The translations under genes were made by a program, and so were the position numbers. This document shows positions 1-11,214 of a stretch of 64,000 nt of DNA, one piece after another (within the stretch, counting starts at the first letter, position 1; every line of letters starts with the position of its first letter). Below the pieces are notes generated by a model, which was not told where the DNA came from, made no database searches, and saw only the letters and a list, made by a program, of their open reading frames with translations. Where the stretch lies: assembly GCA_947623455.1 (NCBI GenBank), contig OX392529.1:60965186-61029185 (forward strand), in the 5' to 3' direction. The stretch is from Mimachlamys varia. Taxonomy: Eukaryota > Mollusca > Bivalvia > Pectinida > Pectinidae.

Positions 1-223
1 CACAGGCTGCTGTAAAATCAAGGCAGCAAAAACACCGGTCAAAGGGAAAGCATTTGACCAGATCAGAGCTTGAACATAGGACCATTAAAACCTTAAAAAA
101 ACACTCAACAAATTGAGCTATTTGATCGCTGATCATGACGACCCACCCAGGCCAGATGCAGCATTACTCAAGACAATACAGCAAATCCTAAACACCCTAA
201 CAACAAAATTCGGTAATACACAC

Positions 224-312
224 CTATTGGGCCTCCATAAGGCGCGGCTGCTACTGTGAACTTCTCAAGGTCAATCAGGTCACTCCATCCCATAGCATAC
301 AGCTCATTTTTT
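224..312 (-). CDS. VPS16: VPS16 coding exon 2
   Basis: The acceptor is TTTATTGACAG|A and the donor CCAATAG|GTGTGTAT; the exon is 89 nt and leaves phase 1. It encodes KNELYAMGWSDL, a short variable stretch, then the strongly conserved VAAAPYGGPI of the first propeller blade. Reading frame and both splice sites agree with exon 1. Confidence 0.88.
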
Positions 313-1654
313 CTGTCAATAAATAATAATAAGTTATGATTAATACATGGAAAAACTAATAGGCACCTAATATTATCTTCCATATAACACCTTTTATTAT
401 GTTTAATATGACCGTGTAACTCATACCTAGTTACATGGTCACTTATAATTAAGACTAACCAAGTCCAATTCTGCTACTGCACATATATGTTGTACATCGT
501 CAAACATTATTTAAACCAAATTAAATGTTAGGACAACTAAGATTCATGCATATGTTGATGCACCTGGTAATTAACAGTTCTCATCTTCCCTTCCAAACGT
601 GCACTTTCCTTTATAGCAGAAGTGGAGAAAATGCAATGGGCCATATCTAGGAGTAGGACTTGAACTTCCACATAGATACACTAGATCTGACAACCGGTAA
701 TTATTATATATAATGGGCTACCCAGTCACTAGGCCCAATATGTCCCACTGCAGATTGTAATGGCTGAGTTAATTGACAAAATTTTCTCTAACTAGAAGCT
801 TGAAAGCAACCTAAATCCTATGAAAAATTTGAATCTGCCATACTACTCCCCCCTCCCTTTTTTAATATGTTCGCCCCCGAACACCACAACCCAGGTTCCT
901 AATATAACTTGTCAATCACCACAGGGAGGGTCACAGATACCAAAGTTCTGGAAGGATAATAGTGAGTGTGTTTCTACCAGAGATCGAACCCACAATCTCT
1001 AGGTTCCAAATCGGACCCCCTGCTACCGATTTATAATTGAAATTCCCTTTAGTCAAGCGGTAGGGTGTAGAGACTGAAAGACAAATTTTACGTATCAAAT
1101 TTGGTGTCGTTAACCAGTAGCTCCAAGGGTAGAAGGTATACACTAACTGTATACCTGTGGAGATATCAGCTAACCTAGGTTTTAATGTTTTTGTTTTCAG
1201 ATTAAAGACTTTGTGAAGGAACGAATAGTGTAAAGAAGGTTTGTTTTTTCATTACTCCTTCCTTTTACATCTGTATATAATCTGTATTAGCACTAAGGTT
1301 AAATAGATTCAGTAAAGGATAAAAGGCAATATCTCCTCCTTGAAACGGGGAGGGTCATAGACACCAGTTTGTAATATGACTAGGAAAAGTGATAAAGATA
1401 GTGCCGTCGATGGGGCTCGGACCCACGACCCTTGGCTCTCGAGCCCGATGCTCCACCGACTGAGCTAAAGGGAAAGTTCCTTTAGCGCACGTTTACAAAG
1501 CAACCTAATCAATGCACATCTTTTACAGATAATTAGACAACCGGTGCCTTATTTAGATCATGGCTGCATCGTTCATTAAAATATATAAATGGTAGCAACA
1601 TGTTATTTACTTGAAGTAAACATCACCAAGCGGATTCCAGTCCGCAGTTGCCAT
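224..1654 (-). CDS. VPS16: VPS16, 5' end of gene (coding exons 1-2, truncated by window edge)
   Basis: Two minus-strand exons join in phase: exon 1 at 1654-1611 and exon 2 at 312-224, with a 1,298-bp GT-AG intron. The joined product begins MATADWNPLGDVYF, then KKNELYAMGWSDL, and ends TVAAAPYGGPI before the next donor. From memory this matches the start of metazoan VPS16 (a TANWNPLGD-like start, then KYELYSMDW and VAAAPYGGPI). VPS16 is the core subunit of the HOPS and CORVET tethering complexes that drive fusion on endosomes and lysosomes; this part opens its N-terminal beta-propeller. The start is chosen because the family begins at this point. The remaining exons, more than 90% of the protein, should lie left of position 1. 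Two SINEs sit in intron 1. I am confident of the identity; the exact start codon is an inference. Confidence 0.88.
840..1050 (-). mobile_element. Degenerate tRNA-derived SINE in VPS16 intron 1
   Basis: On the minus strand a B-box-like GTGGGTTCGATCTCTGG lies at about 998-978. It is followed by a body ending in TCTGTGACCCTCCC (about 938-925). The same body motif, diverged, occurs in the neighbouring element at 1330-1480, so the two are probably one family. The A-box side is poorly preserved. No full tRNA fold is possible, so this is not a functional tRNA gene. Confidence 0.5.
1330..1480 (-). mobile_element. tRNA-derived SINE in VPS16 intron 1
   Basis: The minus strand reads CCCTTTAGCTCAGTCGGTGG (A box TAGCTCAGTCGG) and then GGTCGTGGGTCCGAGCCCC (B box), the spacing expected of an RNA polymerase III internal promoter. 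A non-tRNA body follows, with TCTATGACCCTCCCC. The anticodon arm does not pair properly, which favours a SINE head over a tRNA gene. Confidence 0.65.
1611..1654 (-). CDS. VPS16: VPS16 coding exon 1
   Basis: The exon runs from ATG (1654-1652) to the donor CAA|GTAAATAA, 44 nt, and leaves phase 2. It encodes MATADWNPLGDVYF plus the first two bases of a lysine codon. The 5' UTR would continue toward 1.7-1.8 kb; no clear core promoter is visible there. Confidence 0.85.
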
Positions 1655-1699
1655 GGCAACCCTGTTTTAAGGAAGATACTCGACGAATTAATGTTTTCT

Positions 1700-2425
1700 A
1701 GGGCTTCGATGTTTCGTTCCGCCTTCTTATTCTTGGGTGATGTAAGCGACCTACTTTCAATATAAATATGATAGTTAAATGCGTGCATTTAACCAATCTA
1801 TACGATATATAAATAAACATTCCAATTAATTCAATAATGAGACAAAAGCATAAGTACTGGTAAATCAAGCAGAATGAGTTATCATTCTTTATTTTGCAGA
1901 ACGTAAGCGAGCTATATCTAAATTTAAAACGAAGAAAAATATAAATTCCGGATATGCAGCGGGTACTAAAAAAGAAAATATTGGCGTGTCGTATGTATAC
2001 GTCCCTGCATATACGACCCTGGTCCCTGAAATTGGAAAATATTTACTTGATTAAATTTTAAGCGTTATGACACTGATTAATCCGCCGTTATATCTCACAT
2101 TACTCACATTAGCAGGGATAAATGCAACGCTTCGAAATTATGCAGCAAATATTATAAAAAAAATAATAATAAGACCAAAGTTAATGAAAAATAATGCAGG
2201 ACTATTATACTAAGGAGCTTTAGAGATATCATCTAGGTAAAGCATTAAAAAACAAATTTAAGAATATACTTTTATAATAAATTAACACATTTGGTATATT
2301 ATATCCTTAAAACTATTGAGAAAATATACCTAGGATATAGATATATACAAAAAAAAGTAGAAAACAAACTGAATTATTGCAGATGTCAAAATAGATGAAG
2401 TAGAAAAATATAACAAATTTTTCAA
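1700..2425. other. AT-rich intergenic DNA, no gene seen
   Basis: This stretch lies upstream of VPS16 exon 1 and should contain its promoter and any 5' UTR. I see no convincing TATA or initiator element and no conserved coding sequence. A half-copy of the ACGTCCCTG motif described elsewhere in the window lies near 1999-2007. Confidence 0.4.
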
Positions 2426-2429
2426 AAAT

Positions 2430-2715
2430 ATGGAAAACGATATAAATAAAGGCCTAAATTTTATCACAGTGAAAATTACACAGAATGGAAATGTGTCCCA
2501 TTTGGAGTCCACAAGGGTCTGCAATAGGCCCATTATTATTTGTCACTTAGAGTTGTATCTGATACTCTGGATTATGATCATATGTGGTGTTCTTGTTCGC
2601 AGATGTCACAAAACTATTCAAAGTTGTCATCAAAGAAAGTGCTCAAACCATTCTTCAGAATTATCTCTATAGAGAGTGGAAAATGGAGCGATATACGCAT
2701 ATGATTGTGAAAACT
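2430..2715 (+). pseudogene. Decayed LINE reverse-transcriptase fragment
   Basis: Three RT landmarks appear in order across two frames. FITVKITQNGNVSHLES (about 2460-2510) resembles the stretch before the conserved S-GVPQGS motif. WSPQGSAIGPLLF (from 2503, another frame) matches the PQGS-x-x-GPLLF block. FADVTKLFKV (from about 2596) matches the catalytic F-A-D-D-T-K block. The second catalytic aspartate is valine, a frameshift lies near 2503, and three stops separate the last two blocks, so the fragment is dead. The pattern fits jockey- or CR1-like non-LTR elements; the clade cannot be settled from so short a piece. Confidence 0.68.
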
Positions 2716-2719
2716 ATAC

Positions 2720-4610
2720 ATCCAGGAAAATGTTATATTTCCATACAAATCATTATACGAATCATCATGTACGAAGTCTTGTGTGGAGAGTACGAAATCC
2801 TGTACCAGAAATCTATCATTAGATATCTTGTAAAATATTTCGTGTAAAAATTGAAAGTAAGACCAACTACATTAATTTAAAAATAAAATTCGCCGCAAGT
2901 TGCACTGCAATACTTCTATCAGCTGACACTTAAAAACAACTTGAAAGCCTTATATAACTGTTGATATCTAGATGACTCAAATATATTACAGCTGTGTTTG
3001 GAATTTAGAAACAACAGAATATTCAAAGTAACATTACAAGTTTAGGGGTTTAGTCAACTTTTGGCAAAAATGTCACCTATATATTGGCATATAGAAAGGT
3101 AATTATAAACACATAGAATCTGTAATGTTAGGGCCATTTTCGTGTTAGCGGTTGAACCGGTCGGACCAACGTTGTTCATTTATTATCATTCATTGATTAT
3201 GATACGGACAAACCGTATATACACGTGTATGTATGTTCCACATTTAAACGAAAACGGTCATCAATATCAGTTAATGGCCTTTTGTAAGCGTATATTCGCT
3301 TCTTGGCATAATAAAATAGACCATGCAACCTATAAACAAACATGAAAAGATAACTGCTACTTTTTTGGTGCATTGTAAGTAACCTATAAATATTCAGTGC
3401 GTGGTACTTGTTAAATCCATAAGAAAATATGACAAAAGCACAAACAACTTTCATATGTCCTAATTTGGAAAAATAACAAAAAATGACTTTTTATTTCGTG
3501 GATAATTGGATGGCCGAATGTGCCCGTAATTGTGTAAGAGAAATAATGACATCATATAACACCTGAACACATGTGACGTCATATTTCACGACTTTCAATG
3601 TATCATGGACCAAACCTGTCCCAAACTGATATCAATACATGTATCTGAATTACATAATAAATATCATAGAATATATACCAATACGGAACTTTAAAAGTCA
3701 TTGCTAAGAATTTAAAAATACCAGGAGAGGCAAGAATTACGCCACGGTCGAACTTAGTACAACCGGTTGTTGTTTTCAAAGCACCACAGAAATATCACTT
3801 ATGTGTCACTCCTCTTGATGTCATATGAAAACAGAATTGATCTGCCGTCCAGGTTCGGCCTCTATCTAGCTTTTCCCATTATTTATAACTCCTTTACTTA
3901 GCTGTTGCGATGATACAAAATTCTCAACAAACAAAGTTTATACACAGCACCGTGTCAAAAGTGAACCAACTTTATTTTATATTTTGATATTCTTTGTATC
4001 TACGACATTTTCAATTAATTTTCCTGACTTTATTTATGGATGGATTTCGGCAATATTTTATCATTTTGTACTGAAAATATCCCCAGTTTCTTTTCAATAT
4101 ACTTATTCATTGTTTCTATGCAGTGTATACTTCTGGAGTAATACAGAATGATCTACAATGTTAATTTCCGTGTGACGCCATTTTTCTATATAACGATACT
4201 AAAATTACATCAAAATTGCTTCCCAAAAATTGGATGTTGTAAATAAATTATCATTTCCTTGGTCACTCAAAGCTGGAAACTGAAAATATTATGAGTTGAA
4301 ACAGGAAGCAATTCTCTATAAGTATACAAAATTTGATTTAAAATGACACATAAAACAAAGCCAGGAAAATTCACTGAAGAGAGTTGAAAATACAAGGAAT
4401 ATATGGCAAAATAAAAAAAAAATCTTTATTCTAGATTTCGTTAGTCAGCATTAAAATATGAATAGAACTTTGTCTTTAGTAAATTAATCAGAAAAAAAAC
4501 TTTAGCTTTAAACCTTTGAATTGGAAGAGTTCAAATGTGTTTTTAGGAGTATATGAAATAATTGCTACATTTAAACAACAGTTAAACAACCATCTTTTCT
4601 ATACCCTCCA
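2720..4610. other. AT-rich intergenic DNA, no gene seen
   Basis: I find no long open frame with codon bias, no conserved motif and no tandem array. Frames of 60-85 codons overlap on both strands without recognisable content. Confidence 0.4.
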
Positions 4611-4616
4611 CAATGA

Positions 4617-4663
4617 AGGGGGTTGGGGGTGGGGGGGGGGGGGTGTGGGGGGGGGGGGGGTGG
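4617..4663 (+). repeat. G-tract with quadruplex potential
   Basis: A run of about 45 bases is almost wholly G, with single T interruptions giving several tracts of five or more G. This satisfies the usual G-quadruplex pattern. Such homopolymer-rich tracts are also prone to assembly length errors. Confidence 0.7.
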
Positions 4664-4742
4664 ATTTATTCATGGAGAAAGTTAAAACCAAAATGTGTAT
4701 GCGTGCATCTATAAGTCACTAAAACATGCTATATCATGCATA

Positions 4743-5040
4743 CCCGTTAACCTTCCCTCATTTTTACCATTAAATTACCAATCTCTCTCGAAATCACCCT
4801 CATTTACACACTATGTAATTATAAGTCCATTCTCACACAAATTCAAAATGTAAATCCTGTGGTCAAATGGTATCCTAGTTGGTGTATGGTGTGTGTACTG
4901 GCGCCATAATAGATGCGTCTGGATCAAATGAATACTTTTTAAGTTGTTTTGATACATAAAAAGGGGAAAACAAATTGAGTAATACAGTTTTAGAAGTATC
5001 TAAAAATAAGAATGAGGGAGATTGGATTGTTATGACAAAT
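4743..5040 (+). repeat. Interspersed repeat, copy A (partner near 10.4-10.7 kb)
   Basis: About 300 bp matches 10362-10720 in the same orientation. Shared blocks include AAATCCTGTGGTCAAATG, GTCTGGATCAAATGAATACT and GATACATAAAA, with indels between them. Both copies start with a CCCTCATT motif, and an inverted AATGAGGRAGAT motif lies near the far end. It is non-coding and probably an unclassified non-autonomous element. Confidence 0.65.
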
Positions 5041-5589
5041 CAAAATACTGTAAAAATAAATGAAACGATAACATGACGTACAGATCTGAAATCAGTGTTT
5101 TTTTTTTGTTTTCGTTTTTATAAAATTGGGATTTTAAAGGCATCCGGTCCGCATCCGCGTTATATATTATATTAATTTATTTATACCGGAAGTATATGTT
5201 TATGACCAACATCCGGTTTGATTTGCTCGTTTGACAGAAGTTGACAGAAGTTGACGGGGAAGATACAGACAAAGTCACCATATTAGGTAACTATGCTTTG
5301 CTTTGTTCGCTTGGTGTATGTTAGGAAGTGAAAAGAATAGTAGAAGAAAATGGTACAAAAACGCCATTGTCTTTGTTTGGGTGGCAGTTAGTTTTAATTC
5401 CAATTCGTCTGACAGGTGCTTGCATTGTCGCAGGCTCTCCGGTTAATGAAGTCCTGTCGTTTTTCATCATCTTCTGTTCTATGTCACTCAGCCATCATTA
5501 ATGATGAATCACGACAATAGTTGTTATTGTTTTGTTGGTATGATCGTTGTTTCTGAGTAATTATATGTAGGTTAAGACCGAGCTGGAGT

Positions 5590-5700
5590 TTATAATACAC
5601 TTGGTCGCGATTTTCCCGTTCCGAGTTTCGAACCCGGTCGGTCTGCCGAACCATCTAATCCTCCGCGGGTCTGTTAATGTGATATGGGGGAGTGCACGTG
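5590..5700 (-). mobile_element. tRNA-like SINE head, degenerate
   Basis: The minus strand carries CCGGGTTCGAAACTCGG (about 5638-5622), a good B box. Upstream GGATTAGATGGTTCGG (about 5661-5646) stands where an A box should be but fits poorly. It is probably a SINE remnant. Confidence 0.4.
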
Positions 5701-5837
5701 GTAGCTATTTCAACACCCGCAACAATACACTTAAGTATAGTAAAATGGTCCTAAATCGCGGGTTATCAAAACACAAATGCATTGTTAGCGGTGAAGGTGT
5801 ATACATGTAAAACAGCATATAGTGTACAGTCCTTCTA

Positions 5838-5942
5838 CAGTTGAGTGTAAGCTAACCTTTACACCTAGTGCACTAGTAGTGCACTACGTTTAAACTAGTA
5901 GTGCACTACATTTAAACTACAGGTAAACTAGTAGTGCACTAC
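5838..5942 (+). repeat. Left terminal inverted repeat of the 2.93-kb element
   Basis: The sequence pairs with 8658-8763 with only a few differences. It holds three GTAGTGCACTAC-type sub-palindromes separated by TTTAAACTA, so each arm can fold on itself as well as pair with the other arm. Confidence 0.85.
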
Positions 5943-6649
5943 ACCCTGAACCCCATATAGGTCAAATACCCCTACAGGTAAATGGGCAGTCCCATCCATC
6001 TACCTGTGATTTTTACCTGTACCACACCTTTGTCGTCTGCTGGTACTTTGAAGCTGGCCTTATCATTAGTTAATATTTATAACTTTAATGTATATATATA
6101 TATATATATATGCATCTTATGTAGTTATTTTTCTCAAAATACATTTTTTCTTTCATTTCAAAACTAGAAATTGTGAAATCATGATAATTACTCTTACAAT
6201 TTTCCCAAAAAAATTCTTGCATACATCATATAAATAAAATAGAAAATTAATATTTATCTAGCAGTTTTGATGTCTTCTATTTCATTAAATATACACTATT
6301 AACGTTTTTTTTTTAAATTAATTTACCAATTTACAATCAAGCATATTGAAAAATTGAAGGAATATCTATTGATAATTATTTGTTTAGAAGTATATTTTTA
6401 AATATTGTAAAAAGTAATTCGAAAATAACAAATAAAATTAACTTAATTAAACTAGATATATTTATAAAATACGTTCATGCCTCTGATCTATATATTTATG
6501 AACGCGCTATAGAGTTTTGATAATCTTTATTTTTAAATGTTTTCTATATTAAGATCTGTATGTATATATATCACCACATACAACAGTGTTAATATAAATA
6601 TAACAATTTGAAGTTAAAAAAAGTAATCGACTAGTCAGATTGTTCAGTA

Positions 6650-7862
6650 TGGGACAGATGTTTTGATTTGACCCTCAGGCCTCAGGCAGTTACCTGACCT
6701 GTCTCAACCTTGTCTAGGAACACCTGCTGACATAAGCCTGTCAGTGACATAATTGAGGTGTGAATTTCTCATCTGACTATCACTGGTCAAATTTGAAACC
6801 AATTAAATTAATAAAGGGCTAAGCTGGATATGACCAGGATCATAAATATGATAATACATATTTAACTTTTACTCGGATTTATCAAGTTTATATGAAATTA
6901 AAAATCTTTGAGAATATATCTAGATATTTACACATTTCCCTTTAAATAGTAGATATTTTGAGGACTTTAATCCATTTTTTTTGTTTCATTCAGAACATTT
7001 AATTATATAATAATAAATTGATAGTACATAAAATAACATTGAAATTAATAATAATTAACTGGACAACAATGTAAGTCTATATCAGTCCTTTACCAGATTC
7101 TGGTTTTTTTAAAAATTAACTTAAAATACCAAGTATCTTATGACATTTGATTGAATACAATCCAATGACGCATTTCGATTTCTAAATATTTACATATATA
7201 TATACTTGTTAAATGTTGAAAAATTATCTAGTTTATATTGGGTGTAATCAGGGACGTATATGTGAGAGAATATATACTCACTGGCTCAGTCTCTTCATAT
7301 AGTTTGATAATAAAATACTAACATTCATTATACTTAATTTTATTCTTATTATCAGTATAAAAGTATTTTAAAATGATGCATTTCCAATATTTAGGCCTAA
7401 AAATTTAAGGCAATTACAGGTTGTATTAAATATGACTTGAAGGTTTATGCATATATGTAATAATGATTTTAAAAAAAAGCAAGGTCAGTTTAATGGAATC
7501 ATTTTAATTAATTCTATATTGTAAGACTAAGTATACAACAAATAAATAATATGCCGTTATATTAACCTAACAAAGTTAAGCCTATGCCAGTCACATTTAT
7601 TGTACTTTTAAATCAACCTAATGAATTATATAAAATCTAACTAAAAGGGACAAATATAGATCTTCAGGTAGAATCCTTTACCCTCCAGGCATAATTACGT
7701 ACATGTACCTGACCTGCCTGGGCCACATCCTCATGTACAGAGAGGTCAAGATAGGGGACACCCGTAGGCTGTCTGAAGTTAGCCAGGTGTGAATTTCTCA
7801 CCTCCCTCTCCCCCACAGCCATCACTGGCCAAGTCTGATTAAAGGCCTGAGGGCCCTAGCCT
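6650..7862 (+). repeat. Pair of diverged direct repeats inside the 2.93-kb element
   Basis: 6672-6830 and 7684-7862 share an ordered set of blocks: TTACCTGACCTG or GTACCTGACCTGCC, then AGGTGTGAATTTCTCA, then ATCACTGGYCAA, then TTAAWAAAGG or TTAAAGGCC. They are GC-richer than the surrounding AT-rich interior. Their order and spacing point to an old internal duplication of about 1 kb. Confidence 0.55.
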
Positions 7863-8080
7863 GTTAATTGATTAATGATGATAACATTGATTACAGTCAA
7901 TTGGATTACATGTAGATGTATGTTGGTATTTTGATATGAAGAAGGAAATGGCTTTAAATGTTCTGGTGAAAGTAATCTTTTCTTATATTAGTACTTGATG
8001 TTTATATAACCTTTCATTCGTATGCATTAGTGTATAGTGAAACAGAATACCAATACCGGTACATGTAGGTATAGTATTGC

Positions 8081-8110
8081 CAGAGACGTATAAAACCTTG
8101 TAAGTCTCTG
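8081..8110. mobile_element. 30-bp mini-palindromic insert with near-duplicated 7-bp flank
   Basis: The segment starts CAGAGACGTATA and ends AGTCTCTG, inverted ends around a short centre. The flanks are GTATTGC (8074-8080) and ATATTGC (8111-8117), six of seven bases alike. It belongs with the more perfect copies at 19047 and 29301. Confidence 0.55.
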
Positions 8111-8657
8111 ATATTGCACAGTTAGTTCTTAAAGAAGTAACAATGATTCTTTTCTATTTAAATATTTGTATTTTACAATTAAATTGAAAGGTATGTGTTC
8201 AAATAAAAAATGGTATAACACATGTTTTATGTTGAAATTATTAAGTGAATCCTACTAAAAATATATACAGAAAATAAAGTAAACAACAGATTGTAATATA
8301 AAAAAATAGATATTAGAAGAACATATTTTGTACTTAGTATAGTTGTTTCAATCACAAATTACTTTTAATATTTGACATTAAAAAGAATTATAAGTTAGTA
8401 TATCTAAATTATTATTTTATTTAAAATTTTGACATGCAGTGAATTAATTTATTTAAAGTATTATGATAAATATCTTCTGGCATAAACTCAGAATTGTTCA
8501 TTCTTGTACTTATATGAGGAAGTACTGACAAACTAATGGCTTCAGTAGTATAACATAAGTACAGGTAAATCATATTACATCTGTACAGGTAAGGACACAG
8601 GTAGGTATGGACCCTCCCATTACCTGTAGGGGTTTTTGTGGTCACACCTGGCTGGAC

Positions 8658-8763
8658 GTAGTGCACTACTAGTTTACCTGTAGTTTAAATGTAGTGCACT
8701 ACTAGTTTAAACGTAGTGCACTCCTAGTGCACTAGGGTGTAAAGGTTAGCTTACACTCAACTG
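8658..8763 (-). repeat. Right terminal inverted repeat of the 2.93-kb element
   Basis: This is the reverse complement of 5838-5942; differences include AGGAGTGCACT for AGTAGTGCACT and a CCC/CC length change. The outer end reads CAACTG followed by the TA flank. Confidence 0.85.
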
Positions 8764-8864
8764 TACATGTATCACACTCTAAGTCCTTTCTCCTGATCTC
8801 TCCTAGTCCACTCCATTGTTCATATGTTCGCTTAGTACCTGTGTGGTCCAGGACTGAGAGAAAG

Positions 8865-8985
8865 AGAAAATGTAGCGGCCATACTGGAGTTTGAACCCGG
8901 GACCTTCTGAACTCTAGACAAACACTTTACCATGGCCATGCACTGATGAGCTACCTGGTCACCGGTGATTGATCCGATCCTGTTC
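8865..8985 (-). mobile_element. tRNA-derived SINE head
   Basis: The minus strand reads GACCAGGTAGCTCATCAGTG (A box TAGCTCATCAGTG) and, about 50 bases on, GGTCCCGGGTTCAAACTCC (B box). Spacing and boxes fit an RNA polymerase III promoter. The acceptor and anticodon stems are not maintained, so a SINE is more likely than a tRNA. Confidence 0.62.
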
Positions 8986-9125
8986 TGCTACATATGCATG
9001 CAAAAATATATCTGCAACAAAGGACAATTACAACTGTAACAAAATGTCGATAACATCTTTGATAAGTCCCATATATGATATGATAAACAATATAAAAGCT
9101 CACTGTAGCAATACCTTAAACTAGT

Positions 9126-9950
9126 GATATCATATTCTGCGACTAAACAGTAAACACCCAGACATATTCTGCGACTAAACTGCCAACACCCAGACATATT
9201 CTGAGACTAAACAGCAAACACCCAGACATATTCTGTGACTAAACAGCAAACACCCAGACATATTCTGAGACTAAACAGCAAACACCCAGACATATTCTGA
9301 GACTAAACAGCAAACACCCAGACATATCCTGAGACTAAACAGCAAACACCCAGACATATTCTGAGACTAAACAGTAAACACCCAGACATATTTTGAGACT
9401 AAACAGTGAACACCCAGACATATTCTGAGACTAAACAGCAAACACCCAGACATATTCTGAGACTAAACAGTAAACACCCAGACATATTCTGAGGCTAAAC
9501 AGCAAACACCCAGACATATTCTGAGACTAAACTGCCAACACCCAGACATATTCTGTGACTAAACAGCAAACACCCAGACATATTCTGAGACTAAACAGTA
9601 AACATCCAGACATATTCTGAGACTAAACAGTAAACATCCAGACATATTCTGAGACTAAACAGTAAACATCCAGACATATTCTGAGACTAAACAGTTAACA
9701 TCCAGACATATTCTGAGACTGAACAGTAAACACCCAGACATATTCTGAGACTAAACAGTAAACATCCAGACATATTCTGAGACTAAACAGTAAACATCCA
9801 GACATATTCTGAGACTAAACAGTAAACATCCAGACATATTCTGAGACTAAACAGTAAACATCCAGACATATTCTGAGATTAAACAGCAAACAACCAGACA
9901 TATTCTGAGACTAAACAGCAAACACCCAGACATATTCTGAGACTAAACAA
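9126..9950 (+). repeat. 32-bp minisatellite, about 26 copies
   Basis: The unit contains GACATATTCTGAGACTAAAC and then AGYAAACAYCCA. Copies near 9150-9240 are more varied, with GCGACT or GTGACT for GAGACT. Those from about 9600 to 9880 form a homogeneous block sharing AACATCCA, which suggests local amplification. Confidence 0.95.
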
Positions 9951-10361
9951 AAAAGATACTGACCGTGTAACATCAGAGCTACAGAAAGCATGAATTGCAG
10001 TTCAACTCATATACCCCTTAAATTTTACAATGACCTTTTTCATCCTTTAAATTGTAATAATTCAAATGTGATTTTAGGGTAAATGAGTGATGGGGAGAGG
10101 AACACACTTGTTTGTTTGGTTAAAAAAACAAGGTATTACATTTAAAACTAAAGCGTATACCGCAGTCATTCTAGTACCAAAAGTGAACCCGAACTTTTTT
10201 TTCAGGAAAAGAGGATTTGTGTGTAAATTAAATGATCTGCCTTTGTAATCTTCAGTCTTTAGACAAAAATACTTTGATCCAAAGAAACAAACATCCACTT
10301 TATTTATAAGATTTCAAATGGAAAGTTTTCCCTGTACATAAATAATTACAAATCATAACCG
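9951..10361. other. Intergenic DNA, no feature recognised
   Basis: The stretch between the 32-bp array and repeat copy B holds no conserved coding or RNA signal that I can see. Confidence 0.4.
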
Positions 10362-10720
10362 CTGACCCTCCCTCATTACGAGGGAGACTCCCTAATTTTG
10401 ACAAAAATTTACCTATCTCCCTCGAAATCTCCCTCATTTAAGTCCAAAGTCTCACAATTTAAAAATCTAAATCCTGTGGTCAAATGATCTCCTAGTTACT
10501 GCAGGGTATGTGTAATGACAATAACAGATGTGTCTGGATCAAATGAATACTTTTTGAAGTTATTTTGATACATAAAATGGGAAAGACAAATTGAGCAATG
10601 CAGTGTCATGATCAGTCGTATTTCACACACTTTCTCCCTCATTGGCAATATGGAATGAGGAAGATCTCCTTCTTTGGAGGTTTCAGAGGTTAATACCTAT
10701 GACAAATAATTTACATACCT
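10362..10720 (+). repeat. Interspersed repeat, copy B (partner at 4.74-5.04 kb)
   Basis: Blocks shared with copy A include AAATCCTGTGGTCAAATG, GTCTGGATCAAATGAATACT and CCTATGACAAAT. This copy is longer and keeps CCCTCATTACGAGGGAG at its start and GGAATGAGGAAGATCTCC near its end. These are inverted relative to each other, hinting at imperfect terminal inverted repeats. Confidence 0.65.
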
Positions 10721-11214
10721 GAAAGAAAACTCTGAAAAATAAATTAGGAAAAATGTTGACATACACTATACTTATTTATTTAGCTTAGCAGTGCTGGAAA
10801 AATCATGTTTCACTACTTTTTTAAACCAAACATAATAGTTACAAACTTTTCATCGCTAATTGTTTAAAGACTTTCATTTAAAATATAAAGTCACCATGGG
10901 AAAAGATATTTTTTTCCACCTTTTAACTAAACGAAGGGAAGTAACTCTGGTAAACTTCAATGGAATACTACATGTACTTCACTGACAAGTCGGAAAGAGA
11001 CCAACAACAGTGAAATATTTTGATGATTCATCAAGTAATCATAAATTAATATATGAATTGTCCATGATTAGTTAACAAGTCTGTAATTAATGTTTACTGG
11101 TTTCTTTTATGGGGTCATTGAATGGCTGGACTTTCTGTATGTGGGATTGTTGAACTTAAATGGGGAAGTGGAGAGGTGTATTCTCCCACACTTCGCAGGT
11201 TTATTCCCAGTTTT
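10721..11214. other. Intergenic DNA, no feature recognised
   Basis: AT-rich sequence with no convincing open frame or repeat. Confidence 0.4.

Larger units (their letters stand above)
5838..8763. mobile_element. 2.93-kb TA-flanked element with 106-bp terminal inverted repeats
   Basis: The termini are inverted copies: CAGTTGAGTGTAAGCTAACC at 5838 and its reverse complement ending at 8763. TA dinucleotides flank both ends (5836-5837 and 8764-8765). The inverted repeats are about 105 bp, close to identical, and contain a repeated GTAGTGCACTAC palindrome. Weaker inverted similarity (CCTACAGGTAA, TACCTGTG, TTACCTGTAC) extends about 80 bp further inward. The interior is very AT-rich and has no transposase. 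A TA duplication with a CAGT start suggests a non-autonomous Tc1/mariner-type element, although the length and the complex ends are unusual for a MITE. Confidence 0.8.

Noticed and set aside
98..241. Plus-strand frame LIADHDDPPRPDAALLKT near the left edge
   Set aside because: Its right end overlaps VPS16 exon 2 in antisense, and I could not match the peptide to any family; it is too short to support.
1388..1475. tRNA gene
   Set aside because: A and B boxes are present but the anticodon and acceptor stems do not pair, and the downstream body is shared with a neighbour, so it is a SINE.
9126..9950. Possible CRISPR array
   Set aside because: There are no unique spacers between repeats; it is a plain tandem minisatellite in a eukaryotic genome. 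The same holds for the other arrays.
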